Below, one piece after another: positions 13,217 through 22,905 of a stretch of DNA of 64,000 nt. Location of the stretch: NCBI GenBank assembly GCA_020064725.1, contig JAGTWJ010000002.1:2108001-2172000 (forward strand), read 5' to 3'. Origin of the DNA: Drechslerella dactyloides (lineage: Eukaryota; Ascomycota; Orbiliomycetes; Orbiliales; Orbiliaceae). Position 1 is the first letter of the stretch; the number at the start of each line of letters is the position of its first letter. Position numbers and translations under genes: made by a program. The notes under the pieces were generated by a model. It did no database searches. It had not been told where the DNA came from and saw nothing but the letters and a program-made list of their open reading frames with translations.

Positions 13217-14633
13217 CTATAACTTGGCTCTGTCCTCCTCTTCTGGGATCGACACCACAACCTTCCCCCACTATATTGCATGATAGTCAGTTGACACAGA
13301 AAAATCCAGCAGTGGGATATCAAAAGAAAGGCACATGTGCACTTACAGTTTCCCGCGCGCCTAGCGCTTTCAAAGCCTTACCGACATTCGCCAAGCCGTT
13401 GAACTTCTGGTCGTACACCGTTGGCTTGAACTTGCCATCATCAATGAGCTTGAAGATTCCCTGCCACACCGGCTCGATCTGTGCTGGCTCGAACTTCCTG
13501 TACGCCCCCCAGTGGATTCCAACAAGACTGCACGTAGTGATCACAGAAAATCAGCCTCCAATCCAATACCGCGAACGGTCGTATTCGTAGAAGACACATA
13601 CCTGATATTTTTCAGCAGCACCCTGTTCAGCGCCACCTTCTCGATCGCCCCGCCTGCAAAGCCAATGACCAGAATCCGTCCGTTCCAATTCACGCACTTC
13701 ATGCTAAGATCCACTAGCCCGACAGGATCATACACAACGTCGGCACCGCGCCCACCGGTCAACCGCAGCACCTCCTGCGGCCACGTCTTGTTCGTGTAGA
13801 TGATCCCGTGGTCAGCGCCAAAAGACTTGCAGGTCCGCAGCTTGTTTTCCGTTCCGGCAGTCGCGATAACTTTAGCGCCGAGGGCTTTGGCGACTTGAAT
13901 GGCTGCCAGGCCGACACCGCCAGCACCAGCGTGAACGAGCACCCACTCGCCTGGCTGGACGTTCGCTCGCACAGTCAGCGCTGCGTACGAAGTCGGGACT
14001 AATCCCCATATAAACACAACCAAGGTATATTCATTAGCACTGTTGTATAAATCCAAGAATAGTCTTGAGATGTTCTCTTAGGAAATGACGGGTTGTGCCT
14101 ACCGGTAACATAAAGACCGGCCGCGTCCTCGAAGCTCCAGCCTGCAGGCACGGGGTGGAGGCCATCCTCTGTCACGCAGACCTTAGTCGCGTAAGAGCCC
14201 TGTTGGGCGCCGAAAACCCGATCACCTATGTTATACCTCCCTGGACCCGTCGCTGGCGTCTTTAACACTATGCCAGCAAATTCCATTCCGCCTATCCATG
14301 GTAATGGAGGTTGGTGCTACATTAGATTCGCCATTAGCCCAGGCCAATTCTAATCCAACCGTACGAAGAATCTTGATTGCTCAATTTCATATGAGAGTCC
14401 TTCCCTACCTGATACTTGTTCTGGGCTTGCAAAATATCAAAAAAGTTGGTTGCGGCCGCTCGTATAGCGACGAGATATTCGTTGTCTGCCGGCTGCGGGT
14501 CTGGAAGCGATATTGGGGCGAGCTGATCGATATCCTCGGGTCGCTGGAATCATTCTTGTTAGCACAGATCAGTAGACGCATGCATCTCCGAACCACCAAC
14601 CTTGAGATACTCTCGGACTTGTATGCCCTTCAT
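13217..14633 (-). CDS. NADPH:quinone oxidoreductase (zinc-less MDR family)
   Basis: Reduces quinones or enones with NADPH and belongs to the medium-chain dehydrogenase/reductase superfamily, Zta1/QOR-like. Exons (descending): 14601-14633, 14409-14543, 14103-14316, 13602-13998, 13347-13527, 13217-13270; 337 residues, normal for the family. The N-terminus opens with MKGIQVREYLK, then RAAATNFFDILQAQNKYQ and PPLPWIGGMEFAGIV, the usual GroES-like fold. The Rossmann motif HAGAGGVGLAAIQVAKALGA binds NADPH. Then come GRGADVVYDPVG, NGRILVIGFAGG and the family-typical LVGIHWGAYRK. The C-terminus is ARETWGKVVV followed by a short acidic tail. No catalytic-zinc Cys/His set is evident. The first exon is only 11 codons with a GTTGGT donor. 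All six exons join in phase. Probably cytosolic. The natural substrate cannot be read from the sequence. Confidence 0.92.
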
Positions 14634-15427
14634 TTTGATAATAGTATTCTGACAGCTTGATTATTGATCAAACTCTTGTCGCGGCTGCCTGCTGCGATTC
14701 TTATTACGCGTAGAATGCAGTATACTATACGAGTAGGTACGTATATCAATACAGTGCGACTTCAATAGAAATCGGGGAATGGCAATTTTGAATGTGCAGA
14801 TGCAAGTGGCAATGCCAAAGGCCTGTTTTATGCCTGGATGCGAACGTATCCGCGCTGCCTCGGCTCTGCCGCCAATACAAACGCATCCATGTACTGACCT
14901 GCCTTCATCGGGATGCGCGCCCGCGTCCGGCCAAGCCGTTGGTTTTAAGCCGATGATGAGCTTCGATGGTACGAAAGAGGTTAGACGAAGTTGGGCTGAA
15001 TGTCAGGATGGTGTTCCACGGTATCATGAGCGCCCTGGGCAGGACCGCCAGATACCATTCTTGGGCAGCCACAGGCCTCTTGAAAGCGGATGGATGCGGA
15101 TTCAGAAATTCCACTCTCATCGTGGCTGGTGTAACCTTTGTGGCACATGTGGCGCGCGCTGACATCGAGCAACGCACAACGCGCGCAAACAGTAACGCGG
15201 TCATGTGATTACCGGCTGTTTGCCCATCGCCGCGGCCACCGATGCTGACATTCTGTGTCTTTCTGGCGCCAGGGTCTATTGGTGTTCGCCTAAAGCCAAA
15301 CCGCCTGAACTTTCGCCTGTTCGTTTATCCATTCTCTCAGACACATCGCGCGTTCCTCCGGCGAAATCCAACCCTCCATCTACGGCCTGCTTGGATTCGC
15401 CTGGGTCCAGGCGGTGCGCACAACCCA
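14634..15427. other. divergent intergenic region
   Basis: Shared upstream region of the oxidoreductase (-) and the TM9 gene (+). Short frames here have no recognisable content. It presumably holds both promoters. Confidence 0.45.
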
Positions 15428-17879
15428 ATGAGATGCTTTTCGGAATCACATGCGCCCCGGCTGCTGTCGCTGCTGTCGCTGGCGCTACTCTGGCCGTCTG
15501 CGTCCCAAGCCTTCTATATACCCGGTATTATCCGCAACCTTTTTCGCGAACTTCCACGCGTATCTTTTGCACAGTCTTCGGACCTGGCTAACCTATTCGC
15601 GTCTACACAGGTTGGTCGGAGAGAAGCTACGCTGATGGGGAGTCGATTCCCTTGCAGCTAAACAAGATCACCAGTGATGCTACCGAACTCCCGTACAGCT
15701 ATGCAGAACTCCCCTTTGTCTGTAAGCCCAAGGCGGGTAGCAGCGCGAGGAACGTCGGGCTCAATCTCGGCGAGGTGCTGCGCGGCGACCGCATTGTCGA
15801 CAGCGACTACGAGCTGAGCATGGGCAAGACGGAGGCATGCAAATGGCTATGCGATGTCACTGTGGGAAGGGACGAACTGCTGGAAGCGCAGCGGCTCATC
15901 CGGCACAACTATGTCGTTGAATGGCAGGTTAACTGGCCCTAAACTGGCTTAAATTTCTGATCAGATCACGACATGCTGACAGTCTATTTTCTTGCTGCAC
16001 GTGTAGGATTGTCGATAATCTTCCTGGCGCAACCTCGTTTAAGTCATTTGATAAGCTGCGAAAGTACTACGCTGCAGGATTCAAGCTGGGAAACTTTGAA
16101 AACGACCAGGTCTTCATACATAACCATGTCACGCTTATCCTGCGATACCGGCGGAGCACGAAGAGCCCTGGCAAGAAGCTGATCGTGGGATTCGAAGTCT
16201 ATCCCAAGTCGTAAGTGCTGCGACTCATGATTGAGCAGCTTGACGAATTAATTTCTAATCCTTCTTTGCAGCATAGATGGTCCGGCGAAACAATGCCCAT
16301 CCTCAATATCCGAAGGAAACCAGTCACCCCTGGAGCTGACGCTGCCGTTGACTCAGTCAGAGTCCGCGGCAGGGAAAACTGAATATGACCCGAACGCGAT
16401 GCTACGAATCACGTACACGTACTCGGTGTACTGGGAGGAGGACGAGAGCATAGACTGGAGCAACCGATGGGACCTCTACTTTGTGAACCAGGAACAGTCC
16501 TCGAATATCCACGTTCTCGCCATCATCAATTCGCTGGTCATTTCATTCCTGTTGAGTGGCATGGTTGGTGTCGTACTCCTGAGGACACTTAATAGGGACA
16601 TCCAGAGCTACAATGCAAAGATCAGTGGAGAGGATGGCAAGAGATTGAAGAGGATTCCAACGACAGGCGAGGATGACGCTGGCAATGCAGACGGCGACGA
16701 CGAGGAGCTCCTGGAGGACACGACTGGTTGGAAGCTTGTGCACGGAGACGTCTTTCGCCCCCCAGCTTATGGTGGCCTATTAGCGCCTCTGGTCGGTAGC
16801 GGGGTCCAACTTCTTGCTACAATGGGCACTCTGCTCATGTTCTCGCTGATTGGAGTGCTGAACCCTAGCTACCGTGGTGGATTCGTGAGCTTTGGGCTGT
16901 TCCTGTTCGTTTTCGCCGGGGTCTTCTCAGGATATTTTTCCAGCAGAGTTTACAAGGCGTTTGGTGGCGAGAACTGGGTCAAAAACGCTGCCCTGGTGAG
17001 TCACATCTGCTGCGTATCCTGATATTCGCAATCTGCTAACCGTCATTCTCAGACATCGTTACTAGTGCCCGGCGCGATATTTTTCACCATCTTTGTGTTG
17101 AACCTCTTTGTGTGGGCGCAGGCGTCGTCTAGCGCGATTCCGTTCTTCACCTTGGTCGCGCTTGTTTGTATGTGGCTGCTGATATCCGTGCCATTGTTGC
17201 TCGTCGGAGCCTGGTTTGGATTCAAGCGACCTGCCTACGACCAGCCGACCAAAACGACCCAGATACCCCGACAGATCCCGCAACAGCCGTGGTATCTGAA
17301 ATTGGGGCCGAGCGTCCTCCTCGGAGGCATTGTGCCGTTTGCCGTCATATTCATTGAGCTGTTGTTCGTTTTCAAGAGCATATGGCAGGATAAGAGCGGG
17401 TATTATTACATGTACGGATTTTTAGCGTTGATCATTATCATACTGCTGGTCACTATCGTGGAGATAACCGTGGTGGTGACATACTTCCAGCTGTGCGCAG
17501 AGGTGGGAAGACGCATACCTGTTTCCCCATGTTGAAGAGTTTTTGCTAATTTTATTGGGCTAGAACTACCATTGGTGGTGGCATTCATTCAGAGTGGGAG
17601 CGTCGTCAGCGGTGTATGTTTTCGCATACTCGATCTGGTATTATTTTACCAAGCTGCACATCAAGGGTTCTGTCAACAGCCTGCTCTTCTTTGGATACTC
17701 GCTGCTTGGCTCGGCTGTGTATGGTGTCCTGGGCGGGACTGTCGGTTTTTTGGCAGCGTATATGTTTGTTCGCAGGATCTACGGGTGAGTTACATTTTCT
17801 CCATCCTGCCGCCGTTGACGCATCGAGCGGAAGCTGATATTAGGATTCGCGAAAATGCAGGGCTGTCAAAGCAGACTAG
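15428..17879 (+). CDS. transmembrane 9 superfamily protein (EMP70/TMN family)
   Basis: Nonaspanin of the Golgi/endosome system. The family acts in membrane-protein sorting, adhesion and metal homeostasis. Exons: 15428-15524, 15611-15923, 16007-16210, 16272-16995, 17053-17502, 17564-17784, 17861-17879; 675 residues, the usual size. A signal peptide (LLSLLSLALLWPSASQA) precedes FYIPGWSERSYADGESIP, then NKITSD and LPYSYAELPF, a family hallmark. The luminal domain contains VEWIVDNLPGATSF, followed by WSNRWDLYF and nine predicted membrane spans. Between spans are GDVFRPP and LCAENYHWWWHSF, both diagnostic. The C-terminus is RRIYGAVKAD, close to the KxD Golgi-retention signal. The second intron (15924-16006) needs a GC donor to keep frame. 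A downstream GT donor would shift the frame. Confidence 0.93.
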
Positions 17880-19092
17880 CGAGCTGTCATGTTAGTTGTC
17901 GCTTGTCTCCGAGCCGGAGTGTGAGCTGGAGGCTCCAGTAATTCTTATTTTTGTCTCGTAATTTTGCGAGACCGTCGTTGAAAAGTTTATTTCCGTGTAC
18001 ATGTACGTTTACAGATTCGCGCGATGGTGAAGAAGCGGAAAGAGGGAATACGTATTGGGCAGCTAGGGCTTGGTGTATCGGTCACGACATGCATACATGC
18101 ATTTTTCTTCTTTTTTGTTGGAGAATAGACAGACACAAAAACATCTGCATCTGCATCTTCACCACACCATCTTTTATCCGCGCCTCTTGTAGACACTTCG
18201 CCACCGGAATCGGAGGACCCACATCGCAAGAAACGGCTGGACGTGTAGGCTCGGGATTCGATCAAGTGACGCCGGCGGACGCTGATTCGACAAAGGCCCG
18301 GATCCTGCATCCAGCCGGGGCTGGCGAAGGACTTCTTCGTGAAAGAGAGGTTGCGGGCTGCAGGGAGCCACCCTTTTGGGTTCCGCGATCCTATTCGCCA
18401 GCCCGGCCGGCCGGGGCAGCAGACAGGGCGGGCCCCCACACCTGTATTGTCCACACACCTTTCGCGATTCGATGGGCCCGCTAGCGAAGGATACCCACCG
18501 CATTTTGTTTCGGTTTTTAGTTTTCGACTTTCACGCTCATTCAGGTTCGGGTTAGTTCAGGCCGGGATGTCGGTATTCACAGACGTAGTATGCAGGCCGT
18601 GATGTTTTGTCGGCTTTCGGGGAGTGTGTCACACAACCACTGGTGAGATGCACCTCGAACATTTGTGGATGGTGCACTGTCGTCGACGCACACGCATCAG
18701 CAGTGCACCCCCGGCCGTCTGACTGGGCCGTTGGGCTCGCGCAATTCCTTGTGCTTTGGTTAGCCTTGTCAGCGAGGACGAGGAAGCCTGATTTCCGGCC
18801 TGGCTGCATGCTGTGACGCACAGCCAAACGTGTCTTCGAGATAGTATGAGCAAGTTGAAGGGTGATTCATCGATCCTGCCGTGGACGAATATAAGAAGCC
18901 TCGCGCGCCGCCCCTTCCGATCGCAGCCTCTTCTTCTCCCCTCCACCACAACCTTCCACTAAGCCATAGAACACCCTCCGACTCTCAGACCGGTCGACCG
19001 TAGACACTGCTCGCGAGAATATACAAGGCCTTATCCTTCTCTAACCTTTGCTCTATAACCTACGTCCAAATCTACCTTTCAAAACAACCACA
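17880..19092. other. upstream region and leader of the 45-residue ORF
   Basis: No gene recognised. Frames at 17951-18602 overlap in several phases and look compositional. The final 200 bases look like a strong fungal promoter and leader: TATAAG near 18890, then pyrimidine-rich sequence up to CACAATGG. Confidence 0.45.
18890..18896 (+). promoter_or_regulatory. TATA-like box upstream of the mini-ORF
   Basis: TATAAGA lies about 200 bases before the ATG at 19093. It is followed by CT-rich leader sequence with repeated CTTCTCTAACC-type blocks. Confidence 0.4.
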
Positions 19093-19230
19093 ATGGCCCC
19101 CACTGTCTACGAGATTGTCCCTGCTGGCGTTCGCCGCCAAGCACCAAAGCCGTACATCCCGGAGTGGGACGGCGACGAGCCCCAGACTCTGACCGGCGGG
19201 TATGGCACCATCTACATTATCAACGAGTAG
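19093..19230 (+). CDS. 45-residue mini-protein of unknown function
   Basis: ATG in an excellent fungal context (CACAATGGCC) opens a 45-codon frame. It starts MAPTVYEIVPAGVRRQAPKP, continues through an acidic WDGDEP patch, and ends GGYGTIYIINE. There is no signal peptide, membrane segment or Cys. The leader is pyrimidine-rich with a TATA-like box, so the locus looks transcribed. No better splice-extended model was found: the possible GTATGG donor inside the frame has no convincing branch site and acceptor. I do not recognise the family. It could be a genuine small protein, the first exon of a larger gene, or a leader peptide. Confidence 0.55.
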   Translation: MAPTVYEIVPAGVRRQAPKPYIPEWDGDEPQTLTGGYGTIYIINE

Positions 19231-20878
19231 TGTATACAATCGATCTGACAGCAAGCCGTACAGCTCCATGCCCTACCTCTGAGTCGGCACCACTTAGTCC
19301 GCAGTATACTTATCACAATACAATCTCATAACCAAACTATGGCGAAATCACGGCGAAATCACGGCGCATCGTGCATCTATCTTTCCATCCTTCGATTCTA
19401 AAGTCTGAAGAGAGTATTCCGAGCCGGACACCCTCATTGCTGATGCAGCGGCTCCGGCAATTCGCAAACCAACAACACACAACTATCATCATATCGGGCG
19501 GAACGGCTGGGCGTACATAATCTACCGATACATGAACGGCCGGCCAGCGGACGCTGCTGTAGATGAGGCATTGATTGGGTTGTTGCTGCTCGGATAGCTC
19601 TCTTCCATTCCCTTTGCTTTGCCAGCTTTGAGTGAGCGGGATTGTCGGTTTTAATCCTCTCCTTTCTTTTCTCACTGTTGTTTTATTACGACTCTTGTGC
19701 TATCGCTACCTTTTGGCTCTCGTTTTGCACACATGCAAGCAAGTTGGACTTGGTATTTGGGGCTTTTGGATTTGAATTTTCGAATTTACCGGGCGTTTTC
19801 CCTTTTGGCAGCCACGCTTCGTCAGTCTTCGGTAAGAATCGCAATTTATATCCTCGGTCAAATTGCTATATTCGCGGTCGATTCTGACTCATATTGCCAT
19901 CTGCGCTTTAGCATCCACCTCTATCGGGAGGGATCAGCAATCGGTGTTACGGCGTTTCTCTCCTTCCTTCCTTCGATACCCTTCGATCAACCGCCTCGGG
20001 TCGTGCAGGCAGCTTGCCAGCTCGCCCATCTGACCTGCAGCGTAAATCCTGGGGGCGGCTGAGGCGTTCTACGGCGTTGACGGCGAAGCTAGACATACAT
20101 GCATACATACATCCATACATACACTCTTGCATATACGCATACATTCTTATAAATTCTTACGTCCCTTTAAACCCTTTATATTTTGACAAATATATTCTAG
20201 TTGTTTCGGTTTGAATCCCCGCTCCTTGTTGACTTTAGTTTCGGAGGGTGCTCTGGATTTGCGCTTTCCGCCTGCTGTTGATCGATACGCACATCGAAGT
20301 GTTTGGTTGCAGCGTATGTACGATCTTTGGATATGTTGGTTATCATGCGGTCGTTCATCTTCACTTATCCGTATACATTCTTCACTTCATTCTTGACGTT
20401 CCCTGGATGCACTGTCTTAAAATCTATTTTGCCTTCATGTGAGTCATGCACGTGTTTTCGATCGTTTCGTGTGTATGTTTTGAAGAGGCATGCACAATAT
20501 TATTTTCGTGGTCTATTTACGTACTATTATCTATTTTTTATATTCGTTTCGTCTACAAGCCTTCTGCAGCAAGCATGTCTGATTACATGTATCCGGCAAG
20601 ACCTGTCACGTTAGCGCTTCTCGACTCTCCTTAATAGACATTCTGTTTTTGTTTAAAAGATGATACTGCCCCTCACTTGGTAACTGTGAGTGCGGGGTGT
20701 AAACGTACCTGATAACGCTAGGTAGAATGCGATAGCGTTGAACCTGCGGGGAAATAATATAGTCAGTATGACTCAAGTGTCATCAGCATGCATGTGCATT
20801 TGCATGTGCATACACAGAGGACGAACTATAATAACCCTCGCAATAAGGAGGAGATCTGTTGAGATTGGAGGTCAGCGC
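19231..20878. other. intergenic, T-rich with a CATA-type tandem tract
   Basis: No coding signal recognised. The sequence is T-rich over 19.6-20.6 kb. A run of ATACATGCATACATACATCC-type repeats lies near 20093-20135. The mini-ORF (+) and lipase (-) converge here, so both 3' ends should fall in this interval. Confidence 0.45.
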
Positions 20879-22741
20879 TTACTTGTTGTGCTGCCCGAAC
20901 AGCCGCCTCACGATCCACTTGAGCCTGTTGGTCCAGTTGATGATGTCCAGATGCGAGGGGCCCAGCAGGGTACCCTTGTACACGCCTACAGATCCTTCGT
21001 TAGCTGGAACCGGGAACTTTGACGCGGATCCTCCCTTGATTGCCACCGAATTGCGAATCTGAAGCTAGCATTTTTACGACTATAATTCCGATATATAGAA
21101 CCGAATGGAGACGCACCGTGCGATGCGGACCGGACGGAGACCAGCCCGTCGTTGTCCCCGTCGATGCGGCTGATGATCCGGTGGGAGGTGTGGAAGGGCG
21201 AGAAGATCCCTGGATGTGTCAGCGCGCCGTAGCTGAAGTATCGGACGCCGGGGACGTCTGGCGTCTGCGGATTGAAGTTGCTTCGCATGTATTCTGTCGT
21301 TAGCTGCTCGAAGGCACTGCAAGCATATATACATCAGTAGAGTTGCAAAAATGGCCGACAGGGATGGGGCGATCGAAGAGGGAATTTTCATCGATTCGGG
21401 TGGCTAGTGTACCCTGTTTCGAGACCCATGCGCTCAAGGATATGGTAGATTTTCGGCAGCCGTTTTTCTGCACGATTTCGACGAATTCTCCGCGTTAGTC
21501 ATGCAGGTGGACGCCGGACGGATAGCGTCAATTCGATATCTGGGATATTGACAGGGGTCGGTAAACACGTACTGCCGATAAACTGGATTACGTAGTCCGC
21601 GAATGGGGATCCTTTATGTTGTATTAGCAATTGGTGGGAAAATTGTACGTAAAAGCGTACATAAGGTCTCCTACTGGAAAAGGAAGGTGAATAGGTACAT
21701 ACCGCCGTGCGGAGAGCTCACGGTTGTCAAACTCACGACTTTGAAGCTCGTTGGCTGTAGCCGGGAAATCATGTATCTTGCATCAATCCCGCTTTAGGAT
21801 GTATTGACTCGGAGAGTCGAGAGTCTGTTAGGGCTGCCGTCGATATACGTGGCTCGAAGAGTAATGTATCTATTTTAAGGAATGCTGCACTCTCACCCCT
21901 AGATATCGGCCATCCAGCCCATCAAGTCGGTTGACACTTAGATTAGTATTGCAATGCCGTTGCATCGTTGACAATTGGACTCGTTGTGCTATACCATGCT
22001 GTGACTAGCGCACTCATGTCATGTCTGTTAGTATACAAGGTTCTACGGATACCCTGCATGAGGTAGACAGAACGAGGGCATACATAGATGGCATTGATGC
22101 ACTCACCCGACAATATTGACCGACTTCCCTGCTGCATGTTGCTCAATGCTGCGTAGTAGTGCTTCTGCGCGCCGCTCAATGGAAGCTGATGGCGGGACTA
22201 TCGTGATAAAGTCTTGTCAGAGTGATATGGGTGTAAAATTGGCGAGCATAGTAAGATTCTGTTACCCGCCGTGATGATCACATTGCAGCCATTCGTCCTG
22301 AGGGCTTCGTTTATGCCCCGCCAGTACTGGATCGGGGGGACGAAGGACCACGGCATCAGTTTTAATGTGTCGAAGCCTATATTCAGACAACGAGATGTGA
22401 TGTATGGTAAGCGTCTGGGTATTTACATGCATAATGGCTTCAGGTACTAGTGCTCACCGAAAAGACCGTGGCTTAGGACAATCGGATTCTTCGGCGTCCC
22501 TATCGTGAATAAATGCAAGTCAATTCAGACTGACCATATAACTCTGCGTCTACTCGCCAATGGTATTGCACGGAGCATAGGTGAATTCGAACTCACGATA
22601 GTGCTCTTGCAGCCGCATAAAATCGTCCTCAATGATCCGTCCGACATCGGCCACGCGCGGGTCGTACATCTGCCATCCTGACCGAGTTGCGTGCAGCTGC
22701 CGTCGAAACAGCCTTGTCGACAGCATACGCACGGGCCGCAT
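20879..22741 (-). CDS. tgl2: Tgl2-type triacylglycerol lipase, probably mitochondrial
   Basis: Alpha/beta-hydrolase lipase related to yeast Tgl2. Proposed exons (descending): 22597-22741, 22458-22499, 22266-22376, 22107-22197, 21995-22004, 21897-21898, 21703-21791, 21573-21611, 21413-21467, 21117-21316, 20879-20985. They sum to 891 bases, 296 residues. The N-terminus (RPVRMLSTRLFRRQLHATRS) is basic and mitochondrial-like. Then PIVLSHGLFGFDTLKLMPW (oxyanion region), YWRGINEALRTNGCNVI, nucleophile elbow GHSMGG (Ser about 132), YMISRLQPTSFKVVSLTTV, SSPHGGSPFADY, LPKIYHILERMGLETGAFEQ, and acid region RIDGDNDGLV. The catalytic His lies in SHLDIINWTNRLKW. The GHSMGG stretch is recovered only if 10-base and 2-base exons are accepted; otherwise the gene would be broken at its active site. 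An upstream in-frame ATG at 22852 would overlap the promoter shared with the divergent neighbour. Confidence 0.8.
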
Positions 22742-22905
22742 GTCGTCGATATGTCCAGTTCTGGTGATACCTTCGGCTGGTGTTGCAATTTGCGAAATGA
22801 CGTGCGTTTGTTTACCTTGCGCCAAAACAACATCAACACGCCCGCGCGGCATCTCGAACTCGGACTCAGGGCGAGCTACTCTCGAACCTCACCTTCATCG
22901 CAATC

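Noticed and set aside
21902..21940. Possible exon VNRLDGLDGRYL between the lipase exons
   Set aside because: Superficially like GLDARY, but its phase does not lead into the next exon and it lacks the GHS nucleophile; the two tiny exons fit exactly.
22550..22852. Start of the lipase at the upstream in-frame ATG (22852)
   Set aside because: It would fill most of the 164-base promoter shared with the divergent gene; the ATG at 22741 gives a good mitochondrial-type N-terminus.
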